A program made the translations under genes and the position numbers. Shown one piece after another: positions 63,593 to 64,000 of a DNA stretch of 64,000 nucleotides. This stretch comes from Afipia sp. (GTDB taxonomy: Bacteria > Pseudomonadota > Alphaproteobacteria > Rhizobiales > Xanthobacteraceae): assembly GCA_017474385.1 (NCBI GenBank), contig JAFVHU010000152.1, positions 124,001-188,000 on the forward strand, given 5' to 3'. Under the pieces are notes generated by a model that was not told the DNA's origin, did no database searches, and saw only the letters and a program-made list of their open reading frames with translations. Every line of letters begins with the position of its first letter. Within the stretch, counting starts at the first letter, position 1.

Positions 63593-64000
63593 TCAGAGGC
63601 TTCGAAATATCGTGTCGATCTCGCCATAGTTCCGCGGCTTGAACAGCGACTGTCTCAGCTCGGTACTGGCGTTGATATTGATGACGCTGAGCGTGGGATA
63701 TGCGCCGTACCAGACGATCGTCTCAACCTGGCTTTGGCGCACGTAGGCCTTGAAAGGCTGTTCGGCCTGCGCGCCTTTCCAGAAAAGGAATTTCGACGCA
63801 GGAAATCCGTAGGATTTTCCATCGGCCGTAACGAACGTGTTCGACCAGATGGCATTCAGGCCCTTCACAGCCGCCAGATCGATGAACTCGTTGAGATAGC
63901 TTTCCCAGGCGCCGCCATAGTTATCGAGGAACAGGAGCCGCTTCCCGCCATCGATCATCACCCACCGCGCCGACAGGATCGTCGGTATGCCGCCAAGTTG
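63593..64000 (-). CDS. Conserved protein upstream of the DyP peroxidase, C-terminal part
   Basis: The frame enters from beyond the right edge (QLGGIPTILSARWVMIDGGK) and ends at 63593, giving 135 visible codons. Blocks include LLFLDNYGGAWESYLNEFID and KAYVRQSQVETIVWYGAYPT, with many Trp and Tyr. No name can be given with certainty; from memory, similar proteins accompany DyP peroxidases. It ends five bases before the peroxidase start, so the two are almost certainly co-transcribed. Confidence 0.7.
   Translation of the reverse strand, partial: QLGGIPTILSARWVMIDGGKRLLFLDNYGGAWESYLNEFIDLAAVKGLNAIWSNTFVTADGKSYGFPASKFLFWKGAQAEQPFKAYVRQSQVETIVWYGAYPTLSVININASTELRQSLFKPRNYGEIDTIFRSL

Overview
The window looks like a chromosomal segment of an alphaproteobacterium of the Bradyrhizobium/Afipia/Rhodopseudomonas group (Nitrobacteraceae). 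The reasons are high GC, the gene order of an aa3-type oxidase with two subunit III-like proteins as in Bradyrhizobium coxMNOP, a compact pstSCAB-phoU-phoB locus, and many ABC importers for organic nutrients. Genus placement is inference. No rRNA, tRNA, CRISPR array or intact insertion sequence was seen.

Layout. 1-4.4 kb: unrecognised genes, including a low-complexity Asn/Asp/Gln repeat protein, two hypothetical proteins, and a LuxR-type regulator with a degenerate receiver preceded by a possible 17-codon leader ORF. 4.9-8.6 kb: an SfnG/SsuD-like flavin monooxygenase followed by an SsuCBA-type importer (organosulfur use). 8.6-18.9 kb: a minus-strand sugar or polyol cluster with a Ugp/Mal-type ABC importer, FGGY kinase, alkyl-DHAP-synthase-like FAD enzyme, SDR and GldA-like dehydrogenase, headed by a LacI regulator and a LacI-type operator. 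19.1-25.7 kb: arsC, then phoB, phoU, pstBACS with a Pho box; pstS carries an in-frame TAG. A cytochrome c follows. 25.7-32.2 kb: a GYD protein, the coxMNOP-like oxidase with a subunit IV, and a DUF2189 membrane protein.

32.2-49.3 kb is the most interesting region. It holds homologues of all three E. coli oxamate carbamoyltransferase genes (allF/fdrA, allG/ylbE, allH/ylbF), with one roughly 65-residue domain as a free-standing gene. With them are a carbamate kinase, two gamma-glutamyltransferase-family enzymes, a PuuE-like deacetylase-fold hydrolase, a CodA-like amidohydrolase, a TetR regulator, and a branched-chain-type importer in which LivM, LivG and LivF are one polypeptide. A shared palindrome, AGTAAnAA-N2-TTnTTACT, precedes three of these units, with a weaker copy at a fourth. 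Together they look like one regulon for an unidentified ureido, carbamoyl or gamma-glutamyl compound that ends in carbamoyl phosphate and ATP.

49.3-57.5 kb: an acyl-CoA cluster (LysR, acyl-CoA synthetase, MaoC hydratase, SDR, enoyl-CoA hydratase) flanked by gene remnants: a headless ADP-forming CoA ligase, the first third of adk, an SDR/MFS chimera, and the C-terminal half of a Liv-type binding protein. 57.5-64 kb: a small membrane protein, a Crp/Fnr regulator divergent from a class III cyclase-AAA-TPR protein, and a DyP-type peroxidase with a partner gene that runs off the window.
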